64,000 bases of DNA from Ardenticatenaceae bacterium (GCA_030065875.1 JASJCR010000001.1:1-64000); one strand, 5' to 3'. Positions 33,779 to 44,268 are shown, counted from the stretch's first letter. A program made the numbers and translations. The notes: a model not told the origin generated them from the sequence alone.

Positions 33779-33999
33779 GGAGTTAACGTCGACTGATTGG
33801 GCATCCAGGTATTGCTGTCGTATAAAGAACTCACCGTGAAAACGGGATGAACGAAGACAATTATGCTTATATTATGGCCCAATTCAGTAAGGGTAGCTAA
33901 TAACAATTAAGGCGATTTTCCCTCAGGTCAGGGATTGGCTATAATTTTCTAAGTACCGTTTCCAGGATCGTGACCAGTTTGGAAAGAGGAAAACCCAAA

Positions 34000-35079
34000 A
34001 TGAGTATTCGAGAGCTGCTTGTGAATTACCCCACGGGCGAGTATGCCGTTAAGATTGGGGTGGATCTTTTGTCTTGCACGGCCGATTTTGCCCAAATATC
34101 CGGATCGGCGGTTATCGTTACTGATGATCGCGTTGGCCCCCTTTATGCGGATCAGCTGTCGAACTGTCTTTCGAAAGCCCCTATCGTGACCGTTCCATCC
34201 GGCGAGCAGCATAAAAACCTCCAAACAGTCAGCTCAATTTATGACCGGCTGTTTGAATTGGGAATCGATCGTCAGGCCACCCTTGTCGCTTTAGGTGGTG
34301 GGGTCATCAATGATATGGCCGGTTTTGTGGCGGCAACTTTTATGAGGGGCATAAAATTTGTCACTTGCCCGACATCACTTCTGGCCATGGTTGATGCCAG
34401 TGTAGGAGGCAAGACCGGGGTCGACATGCCTCAGGGCAAAAATTTGGTGGGGGCTTTTAAACAACCTGAAGTGGTCGTTGTCGATTTGGCGGTTTTGGAA
34501 AGTTTGCCGGCCGTTGAACTTCGCTGTGGGGTCGCTGAAATTATAAAGCACGGTTTGATTAGTGACCCGAATTTGCTAACCGAAGTGCAGTTAAGCGGGT
34601 GGGATCTGGGGCAAAAAGCGGATTTTCGGACTGAAAGGCTGCAAAATTTGGTGGCCGACGCCATTCAGGTCAAACGCGATGTAGTGGAAGCCGATCCGTT
34701 TGAAAGAGGGGAACGCGCTCATTTAAATCTCGGTCATACATTTGGACACGCGATTGAGCAGGTGAGCGGGTATGCGGTCCGCCATGGTGAAGGAGTGGCC
34801 ATCGGTTTGGTGTGCGCGGCTCATTTGTCGGCCGCTTTGGGTTACTGTCCCCCAGATTTACAACAGTTTATCGAAAAGTTATTGGATCATGTGGGATTGC
34901 CCAAGCGCATCCCCTCTCAATATGATCCGGAATTAATTTACAAGGCGATGTTTCAAGACAAGAAAAAGGCCGGCCGATCAATACGCTTCATCTTGTTAAG
35001 GGGCATCGGTCAACCAATTATTGATGGAGATGTCCCTTCAAGCATGGTCTTAGAAACGCTGACGGCTCTCAGAGGGTAG
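34000..35079 (+). CDS. aroB: 3-Dehydroquinate synthase
   Basis: AroB converts DAHP to 3-dehydroquinate, the second step of the shikimate pathway, using NAD and a divalent metal. Family motifs are all present: SGEQHKN, GGGVINDMAGFVAATFMRG, PTSLLAMVDASVGGKTGVDM, the metal-binding AEIIKHG and NLGHTFGHAIE with its histidines. At about 359 aa the length is normal. The ATG at 34000 is preferred; a GTG at 33970 would add ten residues. A TATAAT lies at 33940-33945. No other aro gene is adjacent. Confidence 0.95.
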   Translation: MSIRELLVNYPTGEYAVKIGVDLLSCTADFAQISGSAVIVTDDRVGPLYADQLSNCLSKAPIVTVPSGEQHKNLQTVSSIYDRLFELGIDRQATLVALGGGVINDMAGFVAATFMRGIKFVTCPTSLLAMVDASVGGKTGVDMPQGKNLVGAFKQPEVVVVDLAVLESLPAVELRCGVAEIIKHGLISDPNLLTEVQLSGWDLGQKADFRTERLQNLVADAIQVKRDVVEADPFERGERAHLNLGHTFGHAIEQVSGYAVRHGEGVAIGLVCAAHLSAALGYCPPDLQQFIEKLLDHVGLPKRIPSQYDPELIYKAMFQDKKKAGRSIRFILLRGIGQPIIDGDVPSSMVLETLTALRG

Positions 35080-35406
35080 AAAGGTCATCGTGAATAAGGT
35101 TCATTTATTCGTATATGATTGAGTAAAAAACCCCACTCCTCACGCGTGTTATTGAATACGGTAACCGTCAAGAATCATGCTACGATGTCTGATGGCGGCC
35201 TGGTGCCAAATCCCCTTGCGAAGATGAACGTATGCTGAAGTTTCATAAGAATAATGATTTTACATGTCGATCATGGGGTAGTTGTAGGGCAGTAGGAGTA
35301 ATGACCCTCGTCAGGTTGTGCTGCAAGCGAGTATAATTATTGAGCAGTACTAAAGTACGATTGTTTCAGGGTCCCCAGAGGCCGGTACGAGATAGGCAAC
35401 ATATTT
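35080..35406. other. 327-bp gap between aroB and the 819-aa gene
   Basis: I see no convincing ORF here. A TATAAT at 35332-35337 could serve as a -10 for the downstream gene. There are no recognisable repeats of the families described elsewhere in the window. An RNA gene cannot be excluded. Confidence 0.4.
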
Positions 35407-37866
35407 GTGACGATTCTCCAGCAAAACATCAGGGAGCTCAATAAAAAGACCGCAGATACGCTGCGCGAAATAGCGACTGATCCGGATATTCGCCGCTTAT
35501 CAAAATTGAGCCTGCCTCAAATCGATGGGGTGATTGATGATATTGTGCGGCTTCTGCCGGGTAATGATTTGCCGACTTTTATCCTGCGCGGTTTAACCAA
35601 GCTGCCCGGCCGGCAGGTGACCCTCGGCCGCATGCAAAAAGATACGGTTTCTTTGCTAGAAGCGTGGGAGCACATCAAGCAGATCGCCGTGTTTGGAACG
35701 GTTTTTGCCGGACCGGCGGCCGTCATCCTGCTGTATCAAAGGCTGCTCCAGCTGGCGGGAAAAACGGCCGAGCAGGCGTTTCCGGATGGGTATTGGCAAT
35801 TTTATGTGGATTTTGCCCTGCGCGAGGATTCTGCCCGTCACACCCATGAGACCGGTGGATTTGATCAGCTGCTCAGTAAACATGAGATTCATCTCGATCA
35901 GGTTGATCGCGTCACCGCCTGGGTTATGGCGGCGATTGAAATCCTTTTTGATTATCCGATGATTTTACGCAACGAGTGGCGCGAGCGAATTTATCTGCGC
36001 GAGCTTCGTCAGCTGGTCTCTCCAGGTCACAAATTGTACGAGCGGGTGCAGTTTGCCTCTAAATCGTGGTCGAAGAATCGCCCTTACCGGCGCGGGCCGG
36101 ATGTGCGACCTGGCGAATCTTACCCTTTTTATCGCCAGCGAAAGTTTGATGACTTCATCGCCGTTTATCTGGCGCAGTTGACCTACGCTGAACGGATGGC
36201 GTGGGTAGAGGTGATCCAGAAATTGAAGGAAGAAGATCTTCCCGCGTTTCAAGATCAGATGTCGATATTGGCCTATTTGGAGGCCGGCCCGTATGGGGAT
36301 CAGCGAATTCCCTTGAAATTAACAGATACTCACATCGGGATCATTTACAATGGCCATTATTATTTGATCCCGGCTGTGCGGCCAAATACGGCCGAGCCGC
36401 CGGATGTTACCGTTGTGCGCAGTCAGGTATTTGCCATCATCAATGAGCTTAGCCAATCATCGCCCCCTTCATCAACCTTGAAGCCTGTTGCGCGCTGCCC
36501 ACGTGCGTATCTAAAAGGGATGTTGAAAGAAGTTGACCGGGATACATTCGAACAGCTGAATCAGCTGAAGCGGATTCCCATTTTGATCAATATCGATAAC
36601 CACCCCTCCTCTTCTCCGCTGGCCCGAATCCGGCAGGCAGAACGGGGTATTGGCTCACATCCGGTTACCGTTTTTGATGCCGCCAATTCGTTTGTATTTG
36701 ATTTATCCCACATTTTTTTTGACGGGACCTGGGGTGCCGCTTTTTCAGAAATGATGACCAATACCGCCACCGCCTGGGCAGTATACCTGCATACGCTGCC
36801 TCAAATTCACCCGCAGGTTTCCCAACCACAGGTATTGCATTTTGACTTTTCGTCTCGTGAAAAGGATTTGTTTGCTCAAATTCCGGCCGTCGTTCAGGAA
36901 ACCAATGCGGAAACTGAAGGGGTTCATTTACGAAATTTGCTGGCCTTGCGACGGCTTTTTAAGCTGCGCAACGATTTAATCCGTTTAACAGTCAACGATA
37001 TTTTGGTGCTATATCGTGGGATTCACGCCTTGACCTACCAACCGGCCGCTAATTTGGTTGAAAAATTGCACGCTTTATCCCATGAACCGGCCGCCAGGGA
37101 GGCCGCCTTGCTAACCCTGGCTGAAATTCAGGCGGAATATCCGGAAAACCCAACGATGTTGATCCCCGTTGACGCCAGCGAGGAAAATCCGCGAGATCGA
37201 ATTTACCCGCTCTGTTTTCAGGTACCTGTCCGGGAGCTGCGGCTTATTTCTCTCCATCAAGAGGTCATTGAAGCACTGGATGCTTATAAAAACAGCACGA
37301 GCGATCGCGGAGAACTCTACCAACGATTTGATGATTTGCAGCGTCAATATCTGGGTATCCTGGCCGGTTTGGGCGTGGTTTTTATTACGGCGAAAAATGC
37401 CGCTGCCAGAGGGGATACCGTCAGCGTTAACACCTTAAAACTTCTGGCACACTTGCCTAAATCGGTGCAGCAGCTGCTCGATCAAATTCCAAATCGGGTT
37501 GACATGATCAACGAAATGATAAAGGGACAGGAGGTTTTTTCAAATATCGGGGTTGTCTCTTCATCAAGCAGTTTGGGGCGATTCCTCTCAGCTAAAGATG
37601 ACAACATCAACAAGCGGATGGCCTGGGGCATTTTAACCGATGCGCATCTGACCATGCGGATTACCTTGAGGGATTTCCGGCCGCACGTTCAGGCGCTGTA
37701 TGAAATTGGAGAAGGCGACCTGGCGGAAGCCCTAACCGTTGATTATTTAGAAACTTACACCAGCGGATTAAACCGCTACGTCAATGATTTGCGAAGAATT
37801 ACGATGACCAGTCGGGAAACCCGGTTGTCATCGGAGATAGGATTGTTGGATGTCCACCCTACATAA
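35407..37866 (+). CDS. Large uncharacterised protein coupled to a Ser/Thr kinase; possible acyltransferase-like fold
   Basis: An 819-aa protein from a GTG start. It has no signal peptide and is mostly helical. I do not recognise the family. Two features recall the CoA-dependent acyltransferase superfamily (CAT/condensation/WS-DGAT): an HxxxDG motif, FDLSHIFFDGTWG (His435, Asp439), and an ND motif, RLTVNDILVLYRG (Asn530-Asp531), about 90 residues later, like TVND in DGAT enzymes. Another repeated theme is LRRLFKLRNDLIR. Its last 17 bp overlap the start of the kinase gene, so the two are translated together. Functional link inferred. Confidence 0.7.
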   Translation: MTILQQNIRELNKKTADTLREIATDPDIRRLSKLSLPQIDGVIDDIVRLLPGNDLPTFILRGLTKLPGRQVTLGRMQKDTVSLLEAWEHIKQIAVFGTVFAGPAAVILLYQRLLQLAGKTAEQAFPDGYWQFYVDFALREDSARHTHETGGFDQLLSKHEIHLDQVDRVTAWVMAAIEILFDYPMILRNEWRERIYLRELRQLVSPGHKLYERVQFASKSWSKNRPYRRGPDVRPGESYPFYRQRKFDDFIAVYLAQLTYAERMAWVEVIQKLKEEDLPAFQDQMSILAYLEAGPYGDQRIPLKLTDTHIGIIYNGHYYLIPAVRPNTAEPPDVTVVRSQVFAIINELSQSSPPSSTLKPVARCPRAYLKGMLKEVDRDTFEQLNQLKRIPILINIDNHPSSSPLARIRQAERGIGSHPVTVFDAANSFVFDLSHIFFDGTWGAAFSEMMTNTATAWAVYLHTLPQIHPQVSQPQVLHFDFSSREKDLFAQIPAVVQETNAETEGVHLRNLLALRRLFKLRNDLIRLTVNDILVLYRGIHALTYQPAANLVEKLHALSHEPAAREAALLTLAEIQAEYPENPTMLIPVDASEENPRDRIYPLCFQVPVRELRLISLHQEVIEALDAYKNSTSDRGELYQRFDDLQRQYLGILAGLGVVFITAKNAAARGDTVSVNTLKLLAHLPKSVQQLLDQIPNRVDMINEMIKGQEVFSNIGVVSSSSSLGRFLSAKDDNINKRMAWGILTDAHLTMRITLRDFRPHVQALYEIGEGDLAEALTVDYLETYTSGLNRYVNDLRRITMTSRETRLSSEIGLLDVHPT

Positions 37867-39673
37867 CGAAGATCCTTTAATTGGCCAATGCTTGGCGAAT
37901 TACCGTCTGGAGCGGGTGATCGGCCGCGGTGGTATGGCGACCGTGTACTATGGCACGGACATCAAGCTCAACCGGCCGGTGGCTGTGAAGGTCATCGACG
38001 CCCGCTATCGCAACAATCCGGCCTATGCTGAGCGTTTTATTCGCGAGTCGCAGATTGTGGCGACGTGGCGTCATCAAAACATCCTGCAAATTTACTATGC
38101 CGATGACCAGGATGATTTGTATTATTTCGCCATGGAGTATGTTGACGGCCTCGATTTGCGACAGCTGGTTGACATGTACAATCAGGACAACACGCTCATG
38201 CCGCATGAAGATGTCTTGCGAATCGGTTATGCGGTGGCGGATGCGCTCGATTATGCTCATACCCACGGGGTCATCCATCGCGACGTCAAACCATCTAACG
38301 TCATGGTTGCTTATACGGGTCAGGTGTTATTGACCGATTTTGGATTGGCGATGCAGGTCACCGAAGGGTCAATTGGAGAAGTTTTTGGCACCCCCCACTA
38401 TATGGCCCCGGAACAGGCTCGACGCTCGGCCGATGCGGTTCCCCGATCCGACATTTATTCGATGGGGGTGATTTTATTTGAGTTGGTGACCGGCATGGTG
38501 CCCTTTAATGACGAATCGCCAACCAGCGTGGCGCTCATGCACCTGACGGAATCTCCCCCGCTCCCTTCAGAGTTTAACCCCAAGCTGCCTCGCGGCGTTG
38601 ATGATGTCATTCTTCAGGCACTGCAAAAAGAACCTCAAGAGCGTTATGCGACCTGCCGCCAGTTGGTTGAGGCGCTGCACGAAAGCTTGATGGGAGAAGC
38701 GGCCGATCCCAATCTGCTGCCGCCTTTTCCGGCTATGATTGAACGATCGCGGGTCGTCAACGGCCGGGATCGCGAATTAACGATGAACTACCTGACCGTT
38801 GCCGAGCGGTTGGCGCTTCATCAGCAGCTGCGGGTGGATGATCTGACTACCCCCTATCCAGATCCCGATATCGATCCGGTTTCCTCTCCATCAATTCCTG
38901 AAGAACGGCCGGAACCGTCATCTGGCCGCCTCACGCGCACCCAGCGAAGCTGGCTGATTGGCGGTGTGGCTCTGATTGGCATGATCTTAGTCATCGGATT
39001 TGGGGGCCGGGCGTTATGGGGGAATCCGGCAGTAGAAGTGGAACCTACCCCCCCATCAGTGGCTTTGGCGGTTGATCAACCGGACGATACCCCCACTCCA
39101 CCCAATCCAACCGCGACCCTGCCGCAGCCGCCGATTTCAACAGCGGAGCCAACCGCTACCCCCCGCCTACTGGTGGTTGACAATCCAACCGTCACGGCCA
39201 CAGTTGAGCCATCTTCAACCCCTCCCATCACTCCGGCATCGATCGGTCCGGCGCCAACCCAGACGCCCAGCGTGATTATCGAACCGGACTTATTGCTTAT
39301 CTACAATAATCCCATGGCTTTTTATATCGTGAACCAGACTGAGCGGGCGATTGATCTTTCCCCTTTGTCTTTCATCGCCGTAAACGAAGAGGGTCAGATG
39401 GTTGAATATGTTTTTCAGGTGGCAGACTGGACCAATACTCGTTTGGAGTCTGATAAATGCAGCGGTCTGGAAGTTGTTGAAGCCCGTCGTGACTTGAGGC
39501 CGCCGCCATGTTCAGGGTTTAACTGGGTGGACCACCCGGGCCTTGATTCAACTCGGATTTTCTGGCAATCTCGGCCGGCGGAAGGCGTCTTTTCTTTTCG
39601 CGTCATGTGGGCGGGTCAGCCTATCCAATCGTGCGTTACCTTGTCCGGTACCTGTGCCGTAGCCCTTCCTTAA
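37850..39673 (+). CDS. Transmembrane Ser/Thr protein kinase with C-terminal extracytoplasmic domain
   Basis: A 607-aa kinase. The N-terminal catalytic domain (about 15-280) has the glycine loop VIGRGGMATVYYG, VAVKVID, HRDVKPSNV, DFGLAM and a GTPHYMAPEQA activation segment. A single membrane helix lies near 367-389. A Pro/Thr-rich linker (about 395-480) follows, then an extracytoplasmic domain of about 125 residues with four cysteines, likely the sensor. The ATG overlaps the end of the 819-aa protein gene. Its substrate could be that protein (inference). Confidence 0.9.
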   Translation: MSTLHNEDPLIGQCLANYRLERVIGRGGMATVYYGTDIKLNRPVAVKVIDARYRNNPAYAERFIRESQIVATWRHQNILQIYYADDQDDLYYFAMEYVDGLDLRQLVDMYNQDNTLMPHEDVLRIGYAVADALDYAHTHGVIHRDVKPSNVMVAYTGQVLLTDFGLAMQVTEGSIGEVFGTPHYMAPEQARRSADAVPRSDIYSMGVILFELVTGMVPFNDESPTSVALMHLTESPPLPSEFNPKLPRGVDDVILQALQKEPQERYATCRQLVEALHESLMGEAADPNLLPPFPAMIERSRVVNGRDRELTMNYLTVAERLALHQQLRVDDLTTPYPDPDIDPVSSPSIPEERPEPSSGRLTRTQRSWLIGGVALIGMILVIGFGGRALWGNPAVEVEPTPPSVALAVDQPDDTPTPPNPTATLPQPPISTAEPTATPRLLVVDNPTVTATVEPSSTPPITPASIGPAPTQTPSVIIEPDLLLIYNNPMAFYIVNQTERAIDLSPLSFIAVNEEGQMVEYVFQVADWTNTRLESDKCSGLEVVEARRDLRPPPCSGFNWVDHPGLDSTRIFWQSRPAEGVFSFRVMWAGQPIQSCVTLSGTCAVALP

Positions 39674-39794
39674 GTGGAGCGATTTCCCCATACTGCACCT
39701 TTTCTTTGATTTCCATTTTCAATTTTTCGCATCTGCCTTAAATCCATGTACAATCATCGTTTTGGGCAATGCATACTGAATAGGAATGAGTGAT

Positions 39795-41330
39795 ATGAGC
39801 AATTGGCAGCCAAATGCCTTGGAGTCTCGGCGCATCGAAAAAATGGAGGCGCTTCGGGCGGCGGGCATGGACCCCTTTCCTCTACGGGCAGAAAGAACCC
39901 ATACGGCACAACAGGCGATACACCTGTTAGAAAAAAGCGAAGCGGACCTGAACGATGGTGATACGCTGCCCGATATGAAGGTGACGGTTACCGGCCGCAT
40001 TGTCAGTTTTCGGGACAAAGGAAAAATCGTATTTGCCCATATCGAAGATGAATCTGGCCGAATTCAGCTGTTTGTGCGGCTAAATAATTTGGGGCAGGAA
40101 TCGTATGAGCTGTTTAAAAAGCAGCTTGATTTGGGGGATTTTGTTCAGGCCACCGGGCTGATTTTTCGCACGCGGATGGGGGAACCCAGCGTCAACGTAA
40201 CGACCTGGAAAATCCTGAGCAAAGCCTTATCACCGCTGCCGGTCGCCAAGGAGCAGGAGGTAGATGGCGAGGTTGTGCGATACAGCGCCTTTTCCGATGT
40301 GGAAGAGCGGTATCGTCAGCGGTACGCCGATTTGGCGGTCAATCGAGAGGTACGCGATGTCTTTCGGGCGCGGGCGAAAATGATGACGGCGATTCGCCAA
40401 TTTTTTGACTCCAACGATTTCCTGGAAGTTGAAACCCCCGTGCTGCAGCCGATTTATGGTGGCGCCGCAGCCCGGCCGTTTTCAACCCATCACAACCAGC
40501 TCAAACAAGAGCTTTTCCTGCGCATATCGTTTGAACTATATTTAAAAAGATTGCTGGTTGGCGGGTATGAACGGGTATATGAGATCGGCCGGGATTTTCG
40601 CAATGAAGGGGTCAGCTTCAAGCACAATCCGGAATTTACTCAGCTCGAATTTTATGCCGCCTACTGGGATTATTACGACGTGATGGATTTTACCGAGCGT
40701 ATGATTGCCCACACCGCGGAAACAGTTACCGGAAGCTCAACGATCGTTTTTGGAGACCATACGATCAACCTTGCTCCGCCGTGGACGCGCATGACTTTGC
40801 GGGAAGCGATCAAAAAATATGCGGAAATTGATTATGTGGAGTATCCGGATGCGGCTGAACTAGCCACAGCGATCAAGAAGATTGGTGGACAGGCTTCCCC
40901 ATCAGCCAGCTGGGGTAAATTGGTTGACGGGTTGTTGGGTGATTACGTCGAACCCAACCTAATTCAGCCCGCTTTTATTACTGAATATCCCCGAGATATT
41001 TCTCCCTTCGCCAAGAAAATTCCCAACGATCCGGCGCATGTTGAACGGTTTGAATTTTTTATCGGTGGAATGGAAATGGGGAACGCATTTACTGAGTTAA
41101 ATGACCCGCTTGATCAGGAACAGCGCTTTTTGGATTTACAAACGTTGTACAAGGCGGATGAAGATTTAAACAACCCAATTGATGATGATTATCTGCGCGC
41201 GATGCGTTACGGGATGCCGCCCAATGGGGGATTTGGTATGGGTATCGATCGGCTAATTATGCTTTTAGCCGATAAGTCAACCATCCGGGAGGTTCTTCTT
41301 TATCCCCACCTGAGGGAAAAAATAGAGTAA
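39795..41330 (+). CDS. lysS: Lysyl-tRNA synthetase (class II)
   Basis: LysRS charges tRNA-Lys. The anticodon-binding OB fold ([20 protein letters not shown]) is followed by the class II catalytic domain with motif 2 ([20 protein letters not shown]), [12 protein letters not shown] and motif 3 ([13 protein letters not shown]). The ATG at 39795 lies nine bases after AGGA and is preferred over the ATG at 39786, which abuts it. The length is normal and a terminator follows. The gene stands alone, with no obvious operon partner. Confidence 0.95.
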   Translation: MSNWQPNALESRRIEKMEALRAAGMDPFPLRAERTHTAQQAIHLLEKSEADLNDGDTLPDMKVTVTGRIVSFRDKGKIVFAHIEDESGRIQLFVRLNNLGQESYELFKKQLDLGDFVQATGLIFRTRMGEPSVNVTTWKILSKALSPLPVAKEQEVDGEVVRYSAFSDVEERYRQRYADLAVNREVRDVFRARAKMMTAIRQFFDSNDFLEVETPVLQPIYGGAAARPFSTHHNQLKQELFLRISFELYLKRLLVGGYERVYEIGRDFRNEGVSFKHNPEFTQLEFYAAYWDYYDVMDFTERMIAHTAETVTGSSTIVFGDHTINLAPPWTRMTLREAIKKYAEIDYVEYPDAAELATAIKKIGGQASPSASWGKLVDGLLGDYVEPNLIQPAFITEYPRDISPFAKKIPNDPAHVERFEFFIGGMEMGNAFTELNDPLDQEQRFLDLQTLYKADEDLNNPIDDDYLRAMRYGMPPNGGFGMGIDRLIMLLADKSTIREVLLYPHLREKIE

Positions 41331-41344
41331 AAAGGTACAGAAAA

Positions 41345-41374
41345 GCCGCAAGTTTGGCGCCTGCGGTTTTTTTT
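41345..41374 (+). terminator. Rho-independent terminator of lysS
   Basis: GCCGCA pairs with TGCGG around AGTTTGGCGCC, followed by eight T. It lies 15 bp after the stop and touches the end of the convergent gene. Confidence 0.85.
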
Positions 41375-41810
41375 ATTGTTGAATCTGTAAAATGCCTACA
41401 TCACACCCGTCGGGAGGGTAAGCCAATATTTTGCTGTATTTGGCCGGGCCATTTTGCGGGCAAATCAACAAAAGCGATTCGTTGGCCCACGCTTTTTTAA
41501 GGTGGCCGGTCACCAGCTGAAAAGATAGCAGATGCTTCTGCCGGTCCTCTGTTTTTAGGCGGACGCGGCCGATCTTTTCTCCAGACAGCGGATCGCGAAC
41601 CATCGCCTCATGAGTGAATTCCGATAAGACGGAATGAATTTCTTCCGCGGGTGGGTTTGATAAAACCTCCGATTCATCACTCGCCTCATTATAGGGGAAA
41701 GCGATAAATTCCTCCCTCATTTTTTGCTGTGCCCAAGATTTTTCATGTTTTTGCGAAGGTCGCGACCAGGGCCAAGTTGTCAAAGTTTCTGTCAAGCTAA
41801 ATAAAGACAT
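41373..41810 (-). CDS. Hypothetical protein (about 145 aa)
   Basis: The ATG at 41810 follows GGAGTAG and is preferred over one at 41828. The product is soluble. Its C-terminal half (RDPLSGEKIGRVRLKTEDRQ, then LLICPQNGPAKYSKILAYPP) looks like a small beta-barrel, but no family is recognised. The first 30 residues are Ser/Thr/Trp rich (LFSLTETLTTWPWSRPSQKH). It is convergent with lysS and not linked to the neighbouring methyltransferase operon. Confidence 0.6.
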   Translation of the reverse strand: MSLFSLTETLTTWPWSRPSQKHEKSWAQQKMREEFIAFPYNEASDESEVLSNPPAEEIHSVLSEFTHEAMVRDPLSGEKIGRVRLKTEDRQKHLLSFQLVTGHLKKAWANESLLLICPQNGPAKYSKILAYPPDGCDVGILQIQQ

Positions 41811-41942
41811 CACACTACTCCATTTCAAGCCAAAAAAGACTCATACCAGCATCTTATCTGCTTTTTTCTAAATTGATGTGAATGGAGCGTGAGCACTTGT
41901 GAGCGCCAATGCGAAATTGGTCCTATAGGATGCCGTTTTCCC

Positions 41943-42650
41943 CTATTTTACGGCCCCAAATGCGGCAAATGGCCCATTTTTGTGAAGGAAATCAACCTGT
42001 GTAAACCCGACCGCTCGCAGGGTGTCAATTTGAAACATAATCGGAGCGGGTGAATCTTCTTTTTCAATATAGGCAAATACCTGGTCCCGGTAGGCATCAT
42101 CTCGAAACTCACTTAAATATTTCCCATACCGCTGCCACATAACTTCCTGGACGGCCGGGATTGATTGGGTAATCAGGTCTGAAATCCAGAGTGAGCCCCC
42201 CGGCCGCAGCGCCCGGTAAAATTTAGCAAACACCTCTCGCCACTCATCTGGGGTTCGCAAATGGTGCAGCACCGCAGCTGCCAGGATCAGGTCACAGCTG
42301 TTTTCCCCAAGATCAAGTGCTCGGACATCTCCCTGAATTGGCTGCACGGTACCCGAAGTGGCGGCAGATACTCGTTCGGCCGCTCGCGTGAGCATCGGTT
42401 GGCTGAGATCAATGAGTCGCACATTGAGATTGGGCAGCTGTGACAGCATTTTCAGCGAATAATTGCCGGCCCCACAACCGACATCAATTAAATCGGTGGC
42501 GTGGGGTGTGCAGCGAGCGGCCGTTTGGGTAATTAATTCGAGAACCAAAGGAGCGTCTATAGTGGCCGACTGCCCGGTCTCCAAATTGGAAAAACGCTCA
42601 ACATCGTGGTCAAAGCGCGTGCGAATTTCTTCTACAGTTGATTTTGCCAT
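41943..42650 (-). CDS. SAM-dependent methyltransferase (class I)
   Basis: About 235 aa from the ATG at 42650 (MAKSTVEEIRTRFDHDVERF); earlier in-frame codons overlap the DMT gene. SAM-binding motif I is LIDVGCGAGNYSLKML and motif IV is DLILAAAVLHHL, followed by ALRPGGSLWISDLI. Substrate not predictable. Its ATG overlaps the TAA of the transporter gene by one base (TAATG), so the two are translated together, suggesting modification and export of the same small molecule (inference). Confidence 0.85.
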   Translation of the reverse strand: MAKSTVEEIRTRFDHDVERFSNLETGQSATIDAPLVLELITQTAARCTPHATDLIDVGCGAGNYSLKMLSQLPNLNVRLIDLSQPMLTRAAERVSAATSGTVQPIQGDVRALDLGENSCDLILAAAVLHHLRTPDEWREVFAKFYRALRPGGSLWISDLITQSIPAVQEVMWQRYGKYLSEFRDDAYRDQVFAYIEKEDSPAPIMFQIDTLRAVGFTQVDFLHKNGPFAAFGAVK

Positions 42651-43588
42651 TACTTTATCCCGATTTTTGATGACTCTTTTTGAGTTTTCCTTGCCCTTAA
42701 AGCGGCGGCTTTTGGCTCTCGCAGCAAAGTGATCCCGATCAAAATGATCGCCATGCCCAGGATCATCCACATGGTAATAATTTCCTGTAAAAAGAGGGCC
42801 CCACCGATCGTAGCCACAATGGGAATGACATATGAAGCGGATGAAGAAGCCAGCGCGCTAAAATGCTTGGTGATATAAAAATTTAGCATGAGCCCGCTGA
42901 ATGTACCAACGAGGGACGCATAGAGCAAGCCACCATAGCCGATCGGTTCAGTTTGAGAAAAATCAAACCCAACAAAAATAAAGGTGAGGGGAACGACGGT
43001 GACGGCGGCCGCTCCCATACGGATGCTGGCCACATCAAAAGAATCAAACGTACGCATATAGCGTCGGGCGTAGATGGTGGCCCCGCTCCCGGCGATAACG
43101 GCCACGGTCAACAGCAGGTAACCGATCAAGGAACCGGAAATATCAGGTAAACCGCTTTCTCCGCGCAAGGCCAGCTGAATAGCCCCACCCAAGGCCAGGG
43201 TGACCCCCAGAATTTTCCGATTGGTGAGTCGTTCATCATCTAGCGTGAAATGGGCCAATACGGCCACCACGGCTGGATTTAGGGTGATCATAATCGAGGC
43301 GATACCGCTGGAGACATATTGGAGGCCGGTCACAATCGCCGTCATCGGTAAGGCGGTGCCAACCACCCCGTAAAGAAACGCCCGACGCCACAAAAGAGGG
43401 TCTTTGGGGAATTTTCTTTGGCTGCTGAATAGGTAAACAAGTAGATGAATCGACGCGGCGATCAACAGCCGCAGACCGATATAATTTGTGGGTGAAAATT
43501 GCCCGGAGACGCTGAAACGAGATACCACGAGGGTTGAGCCGAATAAAAAGCCCAACATAAAAATATAGGGGATGGCTTGTATGGTCAT
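42650..43588 (-). CDS. EamA/DMT-family transporter
   Basis: The 312-aa membrane protein has ten hydrophobic segments in two homologous halves, each with the EamA pattern (LRLLIAASIHLLVYLF, then GVVGTALPMTAIVTGLQYVS; the second half has LYASLVGTFSGLMLNFYITK). Such carriers export metabolites or amino acids. A methyltransferase gene is coupled to its 3' end. It ends in a basic tail (RARKTQKESSKIGIK). Confidence 0.88.
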   Translation of the reverse strand: MTIQAIPYIFMLGFLFGSTLVVSRFSVSGQFSPTNYIGLRLLIAASIHLLVYLFSSQRKFPKDPLLWRRAFLYGVVGTALPMTAIVTGLQYVSSGIASIMITLNPAVVAVLAHFTLDDERLTNRKILGVTLALGGAIQLALRGESGLPDISGSLIGYLLLTVAVIAGSGATIYARRYMRTFDSFDVASIRMGAAAVTVVPLTFIFVGFDFSQTEPIGYGGLLYASLVGTFSGLMLNFYITKHFSALASSSASYVIPIVATIGGALFLQEIITMWMILGMAIILIGITLLREPKAAALRARKTQKESSKIGIK

Positions 43589-43700
43589 GAAGAGAGAATT
43601 CTACGATGAACTCATAAAAAATTCATGTAATTGAGAATATTTAATTTGTAGCCGGTCCGGGGGATATTAAGAAATACGTTGTTGACTCGGTTGGGCCGCT

Positions 43701-43955
43701 TTAATCATCAATTTCTTCGTCATCTAAAATGAACCAGCCTTTGCGACCGGAAATTTCTCCCTTGATCGGAGGAGTAGGCAAATTAGCTTCGTCACCGTAG
43801 ACAAGACGGATGAGGCGATCAACTTCTTCCATTGAGAGATAGACGGTGACTTCTCCCTGGTGTACCGCATAAATTTGCAGCGGCATTTTTTCAAACTCAA
43901 CCGGCTGCGTACCGTTTTTTATCCAGAACGGGTCATTTTTGCTCGGTATCATCAA
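43701..43955 (-). CDS. Small uncharacterised protein, third gene of a membrane operon (84 aa)
   Basis: It has two start choices (43955, 43952). The sequence has a hydrophilic acidic tail (WFILDDEEIDD) and a small beta-alpha core (AVHQGEVTVYLSMEEVDRLI). No family is recognised. The gene overlaps the end of the upstream 111-aa gene by about 23 bp, so translation is coupled. The function is probably tied to the membrane protein encoded first. Confidence 0.6.
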   Translation of the reverse strand: MMIPSKNDPFWIKNGTQPVEFEKMPLQIYAVHQGEVTVYLSMEEVDRLIRLVYGDEANLPTPPIKGEISGRKGWFILDDEEIDD

Positions 43956-44268
43956 CAGCGCCTCGCATCAATTTCATTCGTCGGTCTTCATAAATAGAAA
44001 TGCGCTCATTGAGAGATTTCCATGTATTCTCAGGGAGCAGAGGCCGCATTTCTTTTAAAATTGTTCTTGCCGCGGCTATAAAAGTTTCATAAAGAATCAA
44101 CTCTTCATCTGTTTTGGGTTGGAGCTCCTGGAGGTTGGTTAACAGGGGCTGCAGCACGTTGTCACACCGCTGAAACAGCATGATTCGACGGCGAAACTGC
44201 TCGTTTTCAAGATGTGATTCGATATCGTCAAACCATGACGGATCAGGGGTGCGCTTTTCATCACTCAT
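43933..44268 (-). CDS. Uncharacterised soluble protein, second gene of a membrane operon (111 aa)
   Basis: The helical protein (FDDIESHLENEQFRRRIMLF, ELILYETFIAAARTIL) has basic and acidic clusters and no membrane segment. It starts eight bp inside the end of the upstream membrane protein gene and overlaps the next. The arrangement suggests a small complex made from one transcript. No family recognised. Confidence 0.6.
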   Translation of the reverse strand: MSDEKRTPDPSWFDDIESHLENEQFRRRIMLFQRCDNVLQPLLTNLQELQPKTDEELILYETFIAAARTILKEMRPLLPENTWKSLNERISIYEDRRMKLMRGAVDDTEQK

